Shown here: in pieces, positions 7,600 to 14,679 of the stretch | Numbering within the stretch: position 1 is the first letter of the stretch | Layout: every line of letters starts with the position of its first letter | Origin: JAVXCQ01 sp036659415 | GTDB taxonomy: Bacteria > Bacillota > Negativicutes > Acidaminococcales > Acidaminococcaceae | Direction of reading: 5' to 3' | NCBI GenBank assembly: GCA_036659415.1 | Contig: JAVXCQ010000025.1 | Coordinates: 1-22,001, forward strand | DNA length: 22,001 nucleotides | The notes under the pieces: generated by a model | The model's database searches: none | What the model saw: only the letters and a program-made list of their open reading frames with translations | What the model was told of the DNA's origin: nothing | Position numbers and translations under genes: made by a program

Positions 7600-7760
7600 C
7601 TAAAGATCTCGGTAGGTGAGGCTACCGCAGGGATACGGCTTGCTGCCGCGAAGTAGTGAAGACACTATGAGCAGGTTAACAGTTTATGTCGACAATAAGG
7701 CATAGCATAATGCCATTTCATCGCCCTGCGAAGCTAAAGCTTGAACGGTGGCAAAATTGC
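7600..7760 (+). ncRNA. M-box (ykoK leader) magnesium riboswitch aptamer
   Basis: The conserved core of the M-box class is present in order: AGGTGAGGCT (7614-7623), GATACGGC (7632-7639), GCTGCCGC (7642-7649), GAAGACAC (7658-7665), GTTAAC (7675-7680), GTCGACA (7688-7694), TAAGGCAT (7696-7703), ATGCC (7710-7714) and GCTAAAGC (7733-7740). Paired elements are intact: CGCAGGG (7626-7632) with CCCTGCG (7724-7730), and GGCAT with ATGCC. M-box RNAs bind Mg2+ and usually switch off Mg2+ transporter genes when Mg2+ is ample. Here the RNA lies between a consensus promoter and an intrinsic terminator, upstream of an EIIC-like gene. Outer boundaries are approximate. Confidence 0.92.
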
Positions 7761-7771
7761 AACTCTTTGTA

Positions 7772-7808
7772 AGGGCAATTTAATATTTGTGTGGGTTTAA
7801 TTATCCCT
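7772..7808 (+). promoter_or_regulatory. Candidate antiterminator helix of the M-box switch
   Basis: AGGG-AATT (within 7772-7780) can pair with AATT-CCCT (within 7798-7808) around a loop ending in GTGGG. The 3' arm uses bases 7803-7808, which are also the 5' arm of the terminator, so the two helices exclude each other. This is the geometry expected of an expression platform. Pairing was judged by eye. Confidence 0.5.
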
Positions 7809-7842
7809 CATCATTGTTTATGCTTTGACGAGGGATTTTTTT
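7803..7842 (+). terminator. Riboswitch-controlled intrinsic terminator
   Basis: ATCCCTC (7803-7809) pairs with GAGGGAT (7830-7836). The stem extends inwards by a further TCA/TGA helix and is followed by seven T (7836-7842). It lies 120 bp before the EIIC-like gene, so it must be read through for expression. It is the expected off-state of the M-box switch at high Mg2+. Confidence 0.87.
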
Positions 7843-7958
7843 GTCGTCTACCGTATTTAGTCTGCACAGCTATTAAAAAATATAAAGAGTGGTTATAGCT
7901 TTTAGCCTCTGGCAAGAGTTCAGCTAATCTCCACCCTAATTCTAACGAACAAAGGAAC

Positions 7959-8993
7959 GTGAAGCCTGTGTCACCACATACCAAGCTTATAAAATTTAGC
8001 CACGCTAAAAACATTTCCCTTTCAGGGCAAGTATATTTTGTTCAAGCCACGTCAGCTATGGCGCAAGGACTGTTTTGTTCTCTGCTCATCGGGCTTATTT
8101 TGTCCACTTTGGGGCAAAAATTAAACCTGCCCTTGATGACGGAAGTAGGTACCTACAGCATGAGTATGCTGGGTGCTTGTATCGGTGCCAGCATTGCCTA
8201 TGCACTCAAAGCCCCGCCGCTAGTAATTTTCTCCTGCCTCATTACCGGCTTCATCGGCAACAAATTAGGCGGTCCGGTGGGTGCTTATGCCGCCACACTA
8301 ATCAGCTGTGAGCTGGGTAAACTAGTGGCCAAAGAAACCCGGCTGGATATTTTGGTTACGCCCTGCGTCACTATCTTAAGTGGCGCAACTGTAGCCTACT
8401 TTATTGCCCCTGGCATTGCCGAGGTCATGACGGTGCTAGGTATTATTATTATGGACGCCACGGAGCTCCACCCCTTTTTTATGGGTATGATTGTGTCCGT
8501 TCTCATGGGAATTATTCTTACCCTGCCCATTTCCAGTGCGGCGCTCAGCATTATGATTGGGCTGGGCGGTTTAGCCGGTGGCGCCGCCACCGCTGGCTGT
8601 TCTAGTCAAATGGTCGGTTTTGCTGTAGCCAGTTATCGGGAAAATAAGTTTGCCGGACTCATCTCCCAGGGGTTAGGTACGTCTATGCTCCAAATCGGCA
8701 ACATCGTTAAAAACCCCTATATTTGGGTGCCACCCACCCTCACGTCGCTTATTTTGGGGCCGGTGTCCACCATGGTTTTTAAAATGGTCAATCTGCCGGC
8801 TGGTTCCGGCATGGGCACCTGCGGTTTCGTCGGTCAGGTGACTACCCTTGCCGCTATGGGAGCAAGTAATGACGTGCTCCTCAAAATCTTTTTACTACAT
8901 TTTCTCTTGCCGGCGCTGTTAGCTTTTACTATTTCTGAAATCATGCGCAAATATCACTATATTAAGCACGGCGACCAACAATTAGATAATTAG
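7959..8993 (+). CDS. PTS_EIIC_2 family (EIIC-like) polytopic membrane protein under M-box control
   Basis: A 344-residue, very hydrophobic polytopic membrane protein. The conserved C-terminal half, with SQGLGTSMLQIGNIVKNP and then WVPPT, LGP and GSGMGTCGFVGQ motifs (about residues 235-295), marks the PTS_EIIC_2 (PfoR-like) family. No EIIA or EIIB domain is fused or encoded nearby, so sugar phosphorylation is unsupported. The gene stands alone behind an M-box riboswitch, which suggests it takes part in Mg2+ uptake or Mg2+-linked homeostasis. That is inference. The start is uncertain: GTG 7959 is only 2 nt from AAAGGA, whereas GTG 7968 has a better spacing of 11 nt. An in-frame ATG at residue 33 would remove the polar N-terminus. 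A strong bidirectional terminator follows. Confidence 0.85.
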   Translation: MKPVSPHTKLIKFSHAKNISLSGQVYFVQATSAMAQGLFCSLLIGLILSTLGQKLNLPLMTEVGTYSMSMLGACIGASIAYALKAPPLVIFSCLITGFIGNKLGGPVGAYAATLISCELGKLVAKETRLDILVTPCVTILSGATVAYFIAPGIAEVMTVLGIIIMDATELHPFFMGMIVSVLMGIILTLPISSAALSIMIGLGGLAGGAATAGCSSQMVGFAVASYRENKFAGLISQGLGTSMLQIGNIVKNPYIWVPPTLTSLILGPVSTMVFKMVNLPAGSGMGTCGFVGQVTTLAAMGASNDVLLKIFLLHFLLPALLAFTISEIMRKYHYIKHGDQQLDN

Positions 8994-9009
8994 TCCGCCT
9001 GCCCACCAA

Positions 9010-9059
9010 AACAAAGACCAGCTTGCCGCCACGAGAGTGACGGTAAGCTGGTCTTTGTT
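9010..9059. terminator. Bidirectional terminator between the EIIC-like and DUF362 genes
   Basis: A 19-bp stem, 9010-9028 with 9041-9059, has one G-U type mismatch and a 12-nt loop. The sequence is AACAAAG-rich at the left end and CTTTGTT at the right, so either strand gives a short T-rich end. It separates two convergent genes. Confidence 0.85.
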
Positions 9060-9070
9060 CGTTCCAAACT

Positions 9071-10198
9071 TTAAATTGTAATTAATTCATAGGCTCTAGT
9101 GCCCAGACCGATTTTTTCCCCATGCGCCAAACAACTTTCCCACTCGGATTCCGGGGTCATAGTATGAAAATGGTCGTGTTGCTCGTCAGCGGTACTATTC
9201 TGTAAATTATCACTTAAAAGAGTACCGGCTAAAGGCGTCGCTGCATTAACCAAATCGGCACAGGCTTGATCTAATGCTACCGGGTCAAAAGAAGCCAGCA
9301 TACCCAAATTGGGGATAACCGGAGCATCGTTTTCAGCATGACAATCACAGTAGGGTGAAACATCGACAATTAAACTAATATGAAAATGAGGACGACCGGT
9401 CAAAACGGCCAAAGCATATTCTGCCATTTTTTGATTAAGCCGTTCCATACTGCTATCATTGCGGGTATAAATAGCATCCACCGGACACAACCCCAAGCAA
9501 CGCCCGCAGCCTACACATTTGTTGACGTCAATCGTTGCTTTGTGGTCAATAACTAGAGGCGCCCCATGGGCACAAATGCGAACGCAAGCACCACAGCCGA
9601 TACACAGCTTTTGACTAACCTTGGGTTTACCGTCATTGTGCATTTCCATTTTACCGGCGCGAGAACCACTGCCCATGCCAATATTTTTGATGGCACCGCC
9701 AAAGCCCGTCATTTCGTGACCTTTGAAATGGGAAAGAGAAATAACAATATCCGCATCCATAATCGCCCGACCAATTTTGGCTTCGTGGACAACTTCACCC
9801 TTGGGCACCGGTACCAAGACTTCGTCCGTACCTTTCAGCCCATCAGCAATTAAAACGTGACAACCGGTAGAAAAAGGCGAAAACCCATTCTCATAAGCTG
9901 CGGTTAAATGTTCTAGCGCTTCTTTGCGTCTACCTACGTAGAGCGTATTACAATCTGTTAAGAACGGCTTGCCGCCTAAGGCTTTGACCACATCTACAAC
10001 AACTTTAGCGTAATTAGGTCGTAAATACGAAAGATTGCCCGGCTCACCAAAATGAATTTTAATAGCAGTAAATTTGTTGTTGAAATCGATCTGACCGAGA
10101 CCCGCCCGTTGCAATAAGCGTGCTAATTTTTGGGGTAAACTCTCGCCACCGCTAATGGTGCGCATATTGGTAAAATAGACTTTACTGTGCTCCGACAT
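9071..10198 (-). CDS. DUF362 domain protein with two 4Fe-4S clusters
   Basis: A 375-residue cytoplasmic iron-sulfur protein. The DUF362 domain occupies both flanks (about 45-180 and 270-345). A bacterial ferredoxin domain is inserted at 195-245, with clusters C199, C202, C205, C209 and C228, C231, C234, C238. The family is widespread in anaerobes and its reaction is not established; electron transfer is the safe statement. ATG 10198 has a strong GGAGGG 7 nt upstream, but that site lies entirely in the stem of a hairpin (10203-10258). It follows purC by about 100 bp on the same strand and may be partly co-transcribed, although no purine role is implied. The high His and Asp content of the C-terminal part is notable but unexplained. 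Confidence 0.92.
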   Translation of the reverse strand: MSEHSKVYFTNMRTISGGESLPQKLARLLQRAGLGQIDFNNKFTAIKIHFGEPGNLSYLRPNYAKVVVDVVKALGGKPFLTDCNTLYVGRRKEALEHLTAAYENGFSPFSTGCHVLIADGLKGTDEVLVPVPKGEVVHEAKIGRAIMDADIVISLSHFKGHEMTGFGGAIKNIGMGSGSRAGKMEMHNDGKPKVSQKLCIGCGACVRICAHGAPLVIDHKATIDVNKCVGCGRCLGLCPVDAIYTRNDSSMERLNQKMAEYALAVLTGRPHFHISLIVDVSPYCDCHAENDAPVIPNLGMLASFDPVALDQACADLVNAATPLAGTLLSDNLQNSTADEQHDHFHTMTPESEWESCLAHGEKIGLGTRAYELITI

Positions 10199-10202
10199 AA
10201 AG

Positions 10203-10258
10203 AAACCCTCCTCAAGGTAATACTAGATAACCATAGTATTCCACCTCCAGGAGGGTTT
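10203..10258 (-). promoter_or_regulatory. Hairpin leader that sequesters the DUF362 ribosome binding site
   Basis: AAACCCTCCT (10203-10212) is fully complementary to AGGAGGGTTT (10249-10258). Inside, AATACTA (10219-10225) pairs with TAGTATT (10234-10240) and GG with CC. On the minus-strand transcript the right-hand DNA arm is made first and then covers the GGAGGG ribosome binding site of the DUF362 gene. In the plus direction the hairpin is followed by TTTTTCCTTTTT and would act as a terminator. On the minus side the tail is only TTTCTTT, so it could double as a weak purC terminator. Confidence 0.6.
10223..10234 (-). CDS. Three-codon mini-ORF (Met-Val-Ile) in the DUF362 leader
   Basis: On the minus strand, GGAGG (10244-10248) is followed 9 nt later by ATG GTT ATC TAG. 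The mini-ORF straddles the apical loop of the hairpin that hides the DUF362 ribosome binding site. Ribosome entry there would open the helix. It may be chance; only conservation or ribosome profiling could tell. Confidence 0.3.
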   Translation of the reverse strand: MVI

Positions 10259-10300
10259 TTCCTTTTTATAATTGTAACAACTAAAGAATTTTTTCTAAAA

Positions 10301-11011
10301 TTATTGAGGTGTGCCAACTAAACGTTGAAGCACTTCTTGGTAAGCAGCCTCTACGTTGCCCAAATCTTGGCGAAAACGGTCCTTGTCCAGCTTGGTCTTG
10401 GTAGTAACATCCCACAAACGAGCGGTATCTGGGGTAATTTCATCAGCCAAAATAACGTTGCCGTCAGCGTCTACCCCAAACTCCAATTTGAAATCCACTA
10501 GTTGCAGTTGTTTCGTTAACAAAAAATCTTGTAGAATCGCATTAATGTGGAGTGCCATAGTATAGATTTGCGTCATTTGCTCGTCAGTCGCAAAACCAAA
10601 AGCTTCAGCATAGTCGGCATTAATCATCGGGTCACCCAACTCATCATTTTTGTAATAAAACTCTACTACTGGTCGCACTAACACGTAGCCTTCGGGAACG
10701 CCCATTTTTTTTGCCATACTGCCAGCAACTACGTTACGGGTAACTACTTCCACGGGAATGATGGCAACACGCTTGCACAGCGCCTCTCTGGGGCTAAGCT
10801 GGCGCAAGTGGTGGTGGGGGATACCGTGCCGGCCTAATAGTTCAAACAAACAGGTGGTAATCGTATTGTTCATACTACCTTTATCCATAATCGTGCCTTG
10901 TTTTAAGCCGTTAAAGGCGGTGGCATCGTCCTTGTAATAGACGATGATCTCCTGGGGGTTCGCAGTAGCAAAAATTTTCTTGGCTTTGCCTTCATACAGC
11001 ATGGTTGACAT
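10301..11011 (-). CDS. purC: Phosphoribosylaminoimidazole-succinocarboxamide synthase (SAICAR synthetase)
   Basis: ATP-dependent ligation of aspartate to CAIR, giving SAICAR in de novo purine synthesis, in the cytoplasm. The 236-residue length is standard for bacterial PurC. Signature segments are clear: LYEGKAKKIF near the N-terminus (ATP-binding loop), GSMNN, VEVVTRNVVAGS and the catalytic DFKLEFG-DEITPDT region at about 174-202. ATG 11011 follows AGGGA by about 8 nt. An ATG three codons later is an alternative. It is a single pur gene with no purE, purF or purB beside it here. A good sigma-A promoter lies 51 bp upstream (11062-11090), and two CCGAA-type elements that resemble half PurBoxes lie further out. 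The DUF362 gene follows on the same strand. Confidence 0.97.
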   Translation of the reverse strand: MSTMLYEGKAKKIFATANPQEIIVYYKDDATAFNGLKQGTIMDKGSMNNTITTCLFELLGRHGIPHHHLRQLSPREALCKRVAIIPVEVVTRNVVAGSMAKKMGVPEGYVLVRPVVEFYYKNDELGDPMINADYAEAFGFATDEQMTQIYTMALHINAILQDFLLTKQLQLVDFKLEFGVDADGNVILADEITPDTARLWDVTTKTKLDKDRFRQDLGNVEAAYQEVLQRLVGTPQ

Positions 11012-11061
11012 CGGTTAATCCCTACTTTCTTCGTAAAAGCTTATGTTGCATTATGGATTTT

Positions 11062-11090
11062 AGTTTACTGGTTTGAAAAAACAGTGTCAA
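11062..11090 (-). promoter_or_regulatory. Sigma-A promoter of purC
   Basis: On the minus strand, a perfect TTGACA (-35, 11085-11090), a 17-bp spacer and TAAACT (-10, 11062-11067) are seen. Upstream, within the 285-bp gene-free stretch, are TTATCCGAACTTT (11146-11158) and TTTTCCGAAGTAT (11094-11106). Both resemble PurR boxes, but in direct rather than inverted orientation. Confidence 0.75.
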
Positions 11091-11250
11091 GATTTTTCCG
11101 AAGTATTTTTCTTGTTTTTCACAAAAAACACAAAAATATCACATTTTATCCGAACTTTATTGACTGTTTTTAGAAAATAGTTTTTGTTTATACGTGGCTT
11201 CGCCTTTAACAGTTACCCTTGCCAGCAAGTTGCACCCTCCGTAAATTTAC

Positions 11251-11284
11251 AAAAAATAAGCAGCACCGCCTATACGGTACTGCT
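11251..11284 (-). terminator. Intrinsic terminator of the zinc operon
   Basis: AGCAG-ACCG (11259-11268) pairs with CGGT-CTGCT (11275-11284), with one C-A mismatch and a 6-nt loop. On the minus strand it is followed by TTATTTTTT (11251-11259). It lies 13 bp after the PHP gene stop and separates that operon from purC. Confidence 0.85.
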
Positions 11285-11296
11285 CTAATTTGCCGT

Positions 11297-12121
11297 TTAT
11301 AACAAACCCGGTAAAACCAAATCTTCCAAGAAAATAAGGGGCTCACCCAAATGCCGCCCCGGGACAAAGGTGCCGTGACAATCACTGCCGCCGCTAATTA
11401 AGAGTCCTCGTTCATGGCAATAACGAACCAAGGTCGCAGTATCTTCCTGGCTATGGCCGGAATGATAACATTCAAAACCGTCCAAGGGCTGACTAGCCAG
11501 TTGCAAAAGCGTAGCATCTAGTCCCGGTCCGTGAAAGTCGCTGGCAGCATGAGCTAGAAGTGCTACTCCACCCGCTTGCCGGATCGTTTGAATAGTTTCG
11601 CTCATGGTAGGAAAGACCGGAAACCCCAAATCGTTGTCTGCCGTAAAAATACGATTAAAAAAGTCGCGTACGTCCACACATAACCCTAAATCCTGCAAAT
11701 AATTCAGTGCTTTCCAGCCACCCCGCCGCCGGTCATAACGATAGTCGGCAAAAGTGTTCAAAGACAGCGGCCACCCTTGTTTAATGAGCTTACTTATACT
11801 ATCTTCATCTTTTTGTGCCAATAAGTTTTCATTATGCGCCAACAGCTCCAATAAGTGCTGATTGGTAATATCTATCCCGTACCCTAAAATATGAAAGGAG
11901 TGCTGACCCTCCGTTGTCGATATTTCTACTCCCGGCACAAAATTAAGTCCAGCCTCTTGGGCATACTTTTGTGTCGCCGCTACATTAGCCACCGTTTCAT
12001 GATCGGTAACGGCAAAGCTCCCCAAACCTGCTAGCTGCACCGCTGCAACTAGCTCTTGCGGTAGCCAGGTACCATCAGAAGCCGTCGTATGTAAATGCAA
12101 ATCAACCTGCTGGGATTTCAT
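11297..12121 (-). CDS. PHP-domain phosphoesterase (RNase AM / YciV-TrpH-like)
   Basis: A 274-residue PHP-domain metallo-hydrolase. Metal ligands are present in family order: H9, H11 and D16 in DLHLHTTASDG, D40-H41 in TDH, E66 in PGVEIS, H77, H191, H220, and D247 with H249 in GGSDCHG. The closest characterised relatives act on nucleotide 3',5'-bisphosphates and on 5' ends of small RNAs (YciV/RNase AM). The product here is inferred from the family only. Its ATG shares ATGA with the stop of znuB (12118-12121), which shows translational coupling inside the Zur-regulated zinc operon. Such enzymes need several metal ions, so co-expression with zinc import may keep it metallated, or it may process nucleotides under zinc starvation. 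It is followed by a clear terminator. Confidence 0.88.
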   Translation of the reverse strand: MKSQQVDLHLHTTASDGTWLPQELVAAVQLAGLGSFAVTDHETVANVAATQKYAQEAGLNFVPGVEISTTEGQHSFHILGYGIDITNQHLLELLAHNENLLAQKDEDSISKLIKQGWPLSLNTFADYRYDRRRGGWKALNYLQDLGLCVDVRDFFNRIFTADNDLGFPVFPTMSETIQTIRQAGGVALLAHAASDFHGPGLDATLLQLASQPLDGFECYHSGHSQEDTATLVRYCHERGLLISGGSDCHGTFVPGRHLGEPLIFLEDLVLPGLL

Positions 12122-12999
12122 TTAAGTACCTCCTGCTCCCTTTTTTGCGCACACACTTTGCAGCAAGCCGGATTCAAAGCCAAGGCGTCCGGGCGATGTT
12201 TTTTGCGAGCACCGTAACAATAGCTCACTACAAAAAGTGCCGTACCCACTAAAACAATGGTTCCCCCAGGTGCTAAATTACAATAATAGGACAAGATTAA
12301 GCCGGTACAAACACTAATTAAGGCATACCAAATGGCCCCCACAATGGTGCCGGCAAAACTTCGTGCCGTTTGCAAAGCGCAGGCCACCGGGATTACCATC
12401 ATGGCCGACACTAATAGCAATCCCACAATCCGCATGGATAAAGCCACCGTTAATGCGGTTAGCACACACAGCCAGGTATTGAGAACTTGAATGGGTAGCC
12501 CCGCCACCTTGGCCGAGGTTTCATCAAAAACCAAATATTGGAGTGGCCGATAAAAAACAATAACAAAAACACTGGCAAATAACCCCAAACCTGCTACAAT
12601 CCACAAATCCTCACTGCTAATGGTCATTAAACTACCGAACAGGAAACTGCTGAGATTAAAACTACCCATTTTATTCATACTGGTAAAAACTACTGCCAGA
12701 CCAATGCCGCTATAAAAGAAAATCGCCAAAATCATTTCCGCATATTCTGCCATTTTCGTCCGTACCCGTTCAATAATAAGTGCTGCGACAATCGTTACCA
12801 CCGCCGCGCTTACCACCGGTTGTAGCCCCATTAAGGCGCCACCTGCTACACCGGCAAAGGCTATGTGCCCCAAACCATCGCCAATCATGGACTGACGTCG
12901 TAAAACCAAAAAGCTACCAATCAACGGGCAAATCAAAGCTACGATAATCCCAGCCACCCAAGCTCGCTGCATAAATTCCAGTTCAAACATTTCCGGCAT
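12118..12999 (-). CDS. znuB: Zinc/manganese ABC transporter permease, ZnuB/AdcB type
   Basis: A 293-residue ABC-3 family integral membrane permease that conducts zinc (possibly manganese) across the cytoplasmic membrane. It has eight or so hydrophobic segments and the family coupling region GDGLGHIAFAGVAGG (about 41-55), which docks on the ATPase. The hydrophilic C-terminal tail carries a small cysteine cluster, ACCKVC, and several basic residues, which could bind metal. ATG 12999 has GGAGG 7 nt upstream. It begins 11 bp after znuC ends and overlaps the PHP gene by 4 bp. Zinc is favoured over manganese because a Zur-like Fur protein heads the operon. Confidence 0.94.
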   Translation of the reverse strand: MPEMFELEFMQRAWVAGIIVALICPLIGSFLVLRRQSMIGDGLGHIAFAGVAGGALMGLQPVVSAAVVTIVAALIIERVRTKMAEYAEMILAIFFYSGIGLAVVFTSMNKMGSFNLSSFLFGSLMTISSEDLWIVAGLGLFASVFVIVFYRPLQYLVFDETSAKVAGLPIQVLNTWLCVLTALTVALSMRIVGLLLVSAMMVIPVACALQTARSFAGTIVGAIWYALISVCTGLILSYYCNLAPGGTIVLVGTALFVVSYCYGARKKHRPDALALNPACCKVCAQKREQEVLK

Positions 13000-13010
13000 C
13001 TAGCCACCTC

Positions 13011-13730
13011 CTAACGATAAAAATAACCGTGCTTATGTCGATGGGATAAAGCTTCCTGCACATTGCCCCAAAAACAAATTCCATGATCCAAACACAATGC
13101 TTTTTTGGCGACTTGTGCCGCCAATTCCAAATCATGAGAAACCATCACAATGGTAATCCCTTGCTTGGTATTAAGTTCTCCTAGAAGGCGATACAGTTCC
13201 TCTTTGGCATCGGGGTCAACACCAGTTGCCGGCTCATCTAAGAGCAATAGCTCTGGGGCATTAACCATGGCGCGCGCAATAAACACACGTTGCTGCTGAC
13301 CGCCGGACAATTCGCCGATTTTCTTTTTGGCTAAATCCATAAGATTAAACCGCTCCATAATATCCCTTACTGCCGCTCGATCCTCCGCGGTATAGCGCTG
13401 AAACAAGCTGCGTCCGTCCAAACGACCCAGGCTCACAACTTCTTCGACGCTAATGGGAAAGCTTTTTTGTTGTCGCGCGGGATTTTGTGGCACATAACCG
13501 ACTTTTTGCCAATTTTTAAACAAAGCCAAAGGCTCACGATAGAGATAAATTTCTCCTAAAGTTGGTGTTAAAATCTGCGCAATAAGGCGTAATAGCGTGC
13601 TTTTACCAGCACCATTAGCACCAATCACCGCCACGAAATCGCCTTGTTCCACTGTTAAACTCAAATCGTGTAACACCCAACCATCGCCAAAATTATAGCC
13701 CAGATTATTAATTCTAATTATTTCTGCCAT
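13011..13730 (-). CDS. znuC: Zinc ABC transporter ATP-binding protein, ZnuC/AdcC type
   Basis: A 239-residue ABC ATPase that energises the ZnuB permease. The Walker A GANGAGKST (about 37-45), Q-loop near Q82, signature LSGGQQQR (141-148), Walker B LLLLDEP (161-167) and H-loop H199 are all intact. The C-terminus is histidine-rich (HRHKHGYFYR), a trait often seen in zinc-handling proteins. ATG 13730 is preferred over the ATG four codons upstream (13742) because GGAG sits 6 nt before it. Either start overlaps the end of znuA, which stops at 13714, so the genes are translationally coupled. Confidence 0.94.
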   Translation of the reverse strand: MAEIIRINNLGYNFGDGWVLHDLSLTVEQGDFVAVIGANGAGKSTLLRLIAQILTPTLGEIYLYREPLALFKNWQKVGYVPQNPARQQKSFPISVEEVVSLGRLDGRSLFQRYTAEDRAAVRDIMERFNLMDLAKKKIGELSGGQQQRVFIARAMVNAPELLLLDEPATGVDPDAKEELYRLLGELNTKQGITIVMVSHDLELAAQVAKKALCLDHGICFWGNVQEALSHRHKHGYFYR

Positions 13731-14679
13731 GATTTTCTCCATTATCCTGTGCCGCAGCGCCTAAAGCCAAGGCTAAATTCTTAATATTTTGTTCCATCAG
13801 TGAGATATAGTCTTGATTGGCAGCACGGCCATCAGGGCTTAGTCCCTCCACCGGGTCTAAAACCAAGGTTTGAATACCAGCAGCGGTAGCAATGGTTTGA
13901 GCCACTTTGGGACTGACCAACGTTTCAAAAAAAACATATTTGATTTGTTCGTCCTTAATGGTAGCCACCAAGCGCTGTAAATCAGCCGGTGCCGGCTCTG
14001 CTTCCGGAGAAATTCCCATAATAGGAATTTGTACCAAACCATAGTTGCGAGCCAAATGACCAAACGCCGCATGGGTAGTGACAAATTTTTTGGTAGTCGC
14101 TGTCTTAACCACTTGTTGCAATTTGTGGTTTAACATTTCTAACCGGACAATATAGTCCTGAGCATTTTTTTTATAGCTGGCAGCGTTGTCCGGATCTGCG
14201 GCAATAAAAGCCTGAGCAATCACCTCTACCTGTTTTTCGGCTAAAAAGGGACTAACCCACACATGGGGATCTACGCCAACGTGCTGATGCGCTCCTGTTG
14301 CCGCGCCGGCAGCTACCTTATCCCCGAAAAGCAAATGCCCTGTTTCTACACCTATAACCTTGCTATCCGCCACGGCTACCAGTGCTTTGTCCGCCCAAGG
14401 CTCCAGCCCACCGCCATTATAAACAAACAAACGAGCCTTAGCTACCCGGCCTAAATCCTGCGCCGTTGGTTCCCAATCATGGGGTTCTACTCCATCAGCT
14501 ACCAAGGTAGTAACCTGCACTTTATCCCCACCCACTTGTCGGGCAAACTCCGCCATCGGATAAAAACTAGCGACAACTTGCATTTTATTAGGTTCCACGG
14601 CCTGCTTGGTACCGCCGAAACAGCCGCTCAGACACAGGGTCAGCGTTATTAAAAAAAGTGACCATAGTTTTTTATTCAT
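13714..14679 (-). CDS. znuA: Zinc-binding lipoprotein, ZnuA/TroA family
   Basis: A 321-residue extracytoplasmic metal-binding component. The lipoprotein signal peptide runs to C20 in CLSGC, and the mature N-terminus begins FGGTK. Cluster A-I metal ligands are visible: H67 in EPHDWEP, H139 in DPHVW, H203 in THAAFGH, and D275 in LDPVEG, with E252 nearby. The loop before H139 is only mildly His-rich (GAHQHVG), shorter than in many zinc-specific members. ATG 14679 gives the correct signal peptide and has AAGGAG upstream; an in-frame upstream start would destroy the signal. It overlaps the end of the zur gene by 8 bp. It delivers zinc to ZnuBC. Confidence 0.95.
   Translation of the reverse strand: MNKKLWSLFLITLTLCLSGCFGGTKQAVEPNKMQVVASFYPMAEFARQVGGDKVQVTTLVADGVEPHDWEPTAQDLGRVAKARLFVYNGGGLEPWADKALVAVADSKVIGVETGHLLFGDKVAAGAATGAHQHVGVDPHVWVSPFLAEKQVEVIAQAFIAADPDNAASYKKNAQDYIVRLEMLNHKLQQVVKTATTKKFVTTHAAFGHLARNYGLVQIPIMGISPEAEPAPADLQRLVATIKDEQIKYVFFETLVSPKVAQTIATAAGIQTLVLDPVEGLSPDGRAANQDYISLMEQNIKNLALALGAAAQDNGENHGRNN

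Noticed and set aside
7590..7760. The structured leader as a cobalamin riboswitch, given the B12 enzyme in the window.
   Set aside because: The conserved segments match the M-box core in order, and no B12-box (GCCACTG-type) sequence is present.
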